This document shows positions 63,721-64,000 of a stretch of 64,000 bases of DNA, piece by piece. Source of the stretch: Mugil cephalus (taxonomy: Eukaryota; Chordata; Actinopteri; Mugiliformes; Mugilidae); contig NC_061790.1 of assembly GCF_022458985.1 (NCBI RefSeq), positions 3,211,001 to 3,275,000 on the forward strand, in the 5' to 3' direction. The stretch's first letter is position 1. Each line of letters opens with the position of its first letter. The notes under the pieces were generated by a model. That model did no database searches. It was not told the origin of the DNA and saw only the letters and a program-made list of their open reading frames with translations. The translations under genes and the position numbers were made by a program.

Positions 63721-64000
63721 ATGTGAAATTTGCTTTCTTTTGTTCATACACCAGTTGAATGAATCACACCAACTTTTTTCTAAGTATTATAGGTGCTTTA
63801 TCGGGAAACAAAGACAAAGGACAAAACAACTTTATTGCAAGTATTGAGAAGACTGATGACTTTTATTAATGACTGCAAAAGTGCGCTGTGGCTGATACAC
63901 TGGGACATTTCCAACTTTACACACACATTTAATAACACACTACTGAACACAGGGAGACAATACAGGACTTGTTAGAAAGCCCTGCAACTCTAATTTCACC
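63721..64000. other. Right edge, nothing recognised
   Basis: AT-rich sequence with no exon or repeat that I can name. A 60-codon open frame at 63793-63975 has no supporting feature. Confidence 0.5.

Overview
The window looks like teleost fish genomic DNA. It has GT-AG introns, a dense load of fish-type interspersed repeats (non-LTR, hAT and PIF/Harbinger relics, tRNA-headed repeats, pentanucleotide satellites) and vertebrate immunoglobulin-superfamily (IgSF) receptor genes, and no bacterial gene organisation. Most ORFs longer than 60 codons are single exons or repeat noise, so genes were built by joining exons on splice sites and phase. Every model called intact below keeps frame from leader to stop.

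The main content is a cluster of related IgSF receptor genes. Each has a leader exon (two types, MVEFRWIQ... and MMDEFKWIK...), one to three V-type Ig exons with a conserved TTNCSLVIKK / DDDAGLYTC signature, sometimes a second, different Ig exon (starting MTE.ED), a Thr-rich stalk, a transmembrane exon and short tail exons. On the plus strand these are: the 3' end of an ITIM gene (1.27-1.60 kb), gene A (3.86-5.55 kb, truncated tail), gene B (7.74-11.31 kb, two V domains, one ITIM), gene C (14.32-17.37 kb, three V domains, two of them in stalk-V fused exons), pseudogene D (19.55-21.09 kb), gene F (41.25-44.92 kb, two ITIMs) and gene H (56.32-60.06 kb, two ITIMs). On the minus strand are gene E (31.94-35.08 kb, one V domain, long Thr stalk, YENY tail) and pseudogene G (47.84-53.01 kb). 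Orphan leader exons and leader-plus-partial-V relics lie between them (36.3, 37.4, 37.9, 38.8, 52.9, 53.4 and 54.1 kb). I know of no settled gene symbol for this receptor family, so symbols are left empty.

In the middle of the array is one complete, unrelated metabolic gene, allantoicase (allc, 23.84-29.80 kb, 11 coding exons, 394 codons). It ends in Ser-Lys-Leu, a peroxisomal targeting signal. A polyadenylation signal follows its stop, and an RFX-type X-box lies about 0.87 kb upstream of its start codon.

The right half is built from a segmental tandem duplication of about 15 kb. Unit 1 (about 31.3-46.0 kb) and unit 2 (about 47.2-61.1 kb) carry the same series: minus-strand YEN-tail gene, leader relics, broken leader plus V fragment, plus-strand ITIM gene, then a 3' cassette of TTATC satellite, TTAGGG repeats and a conserved block of about 110 bp. 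Sequence after 61.5 kb resembles the start of unit 1 again. The remaining DNA is mobile-element debris: antisense non-LTR reverse transcriptase in a gene B intron, non-LTR fragments at 21.6, 31.0 and 34.7 kb, a probable tyrosine-recombinase element at 50.2-52.2 kb, hAT pieces at 24.5 and 52.3 kb, and PIF/Harbinger pieces at 52.6 and 62.8-63.7 kb.

Functionally the cluster reads as a rapidly evolving set of leukocyte-type receptors that share an ectodomain design but differ in signalling tail (ITIM, YxN or truncated). That resembles a paired-receptor system. This is inference from sequence only.
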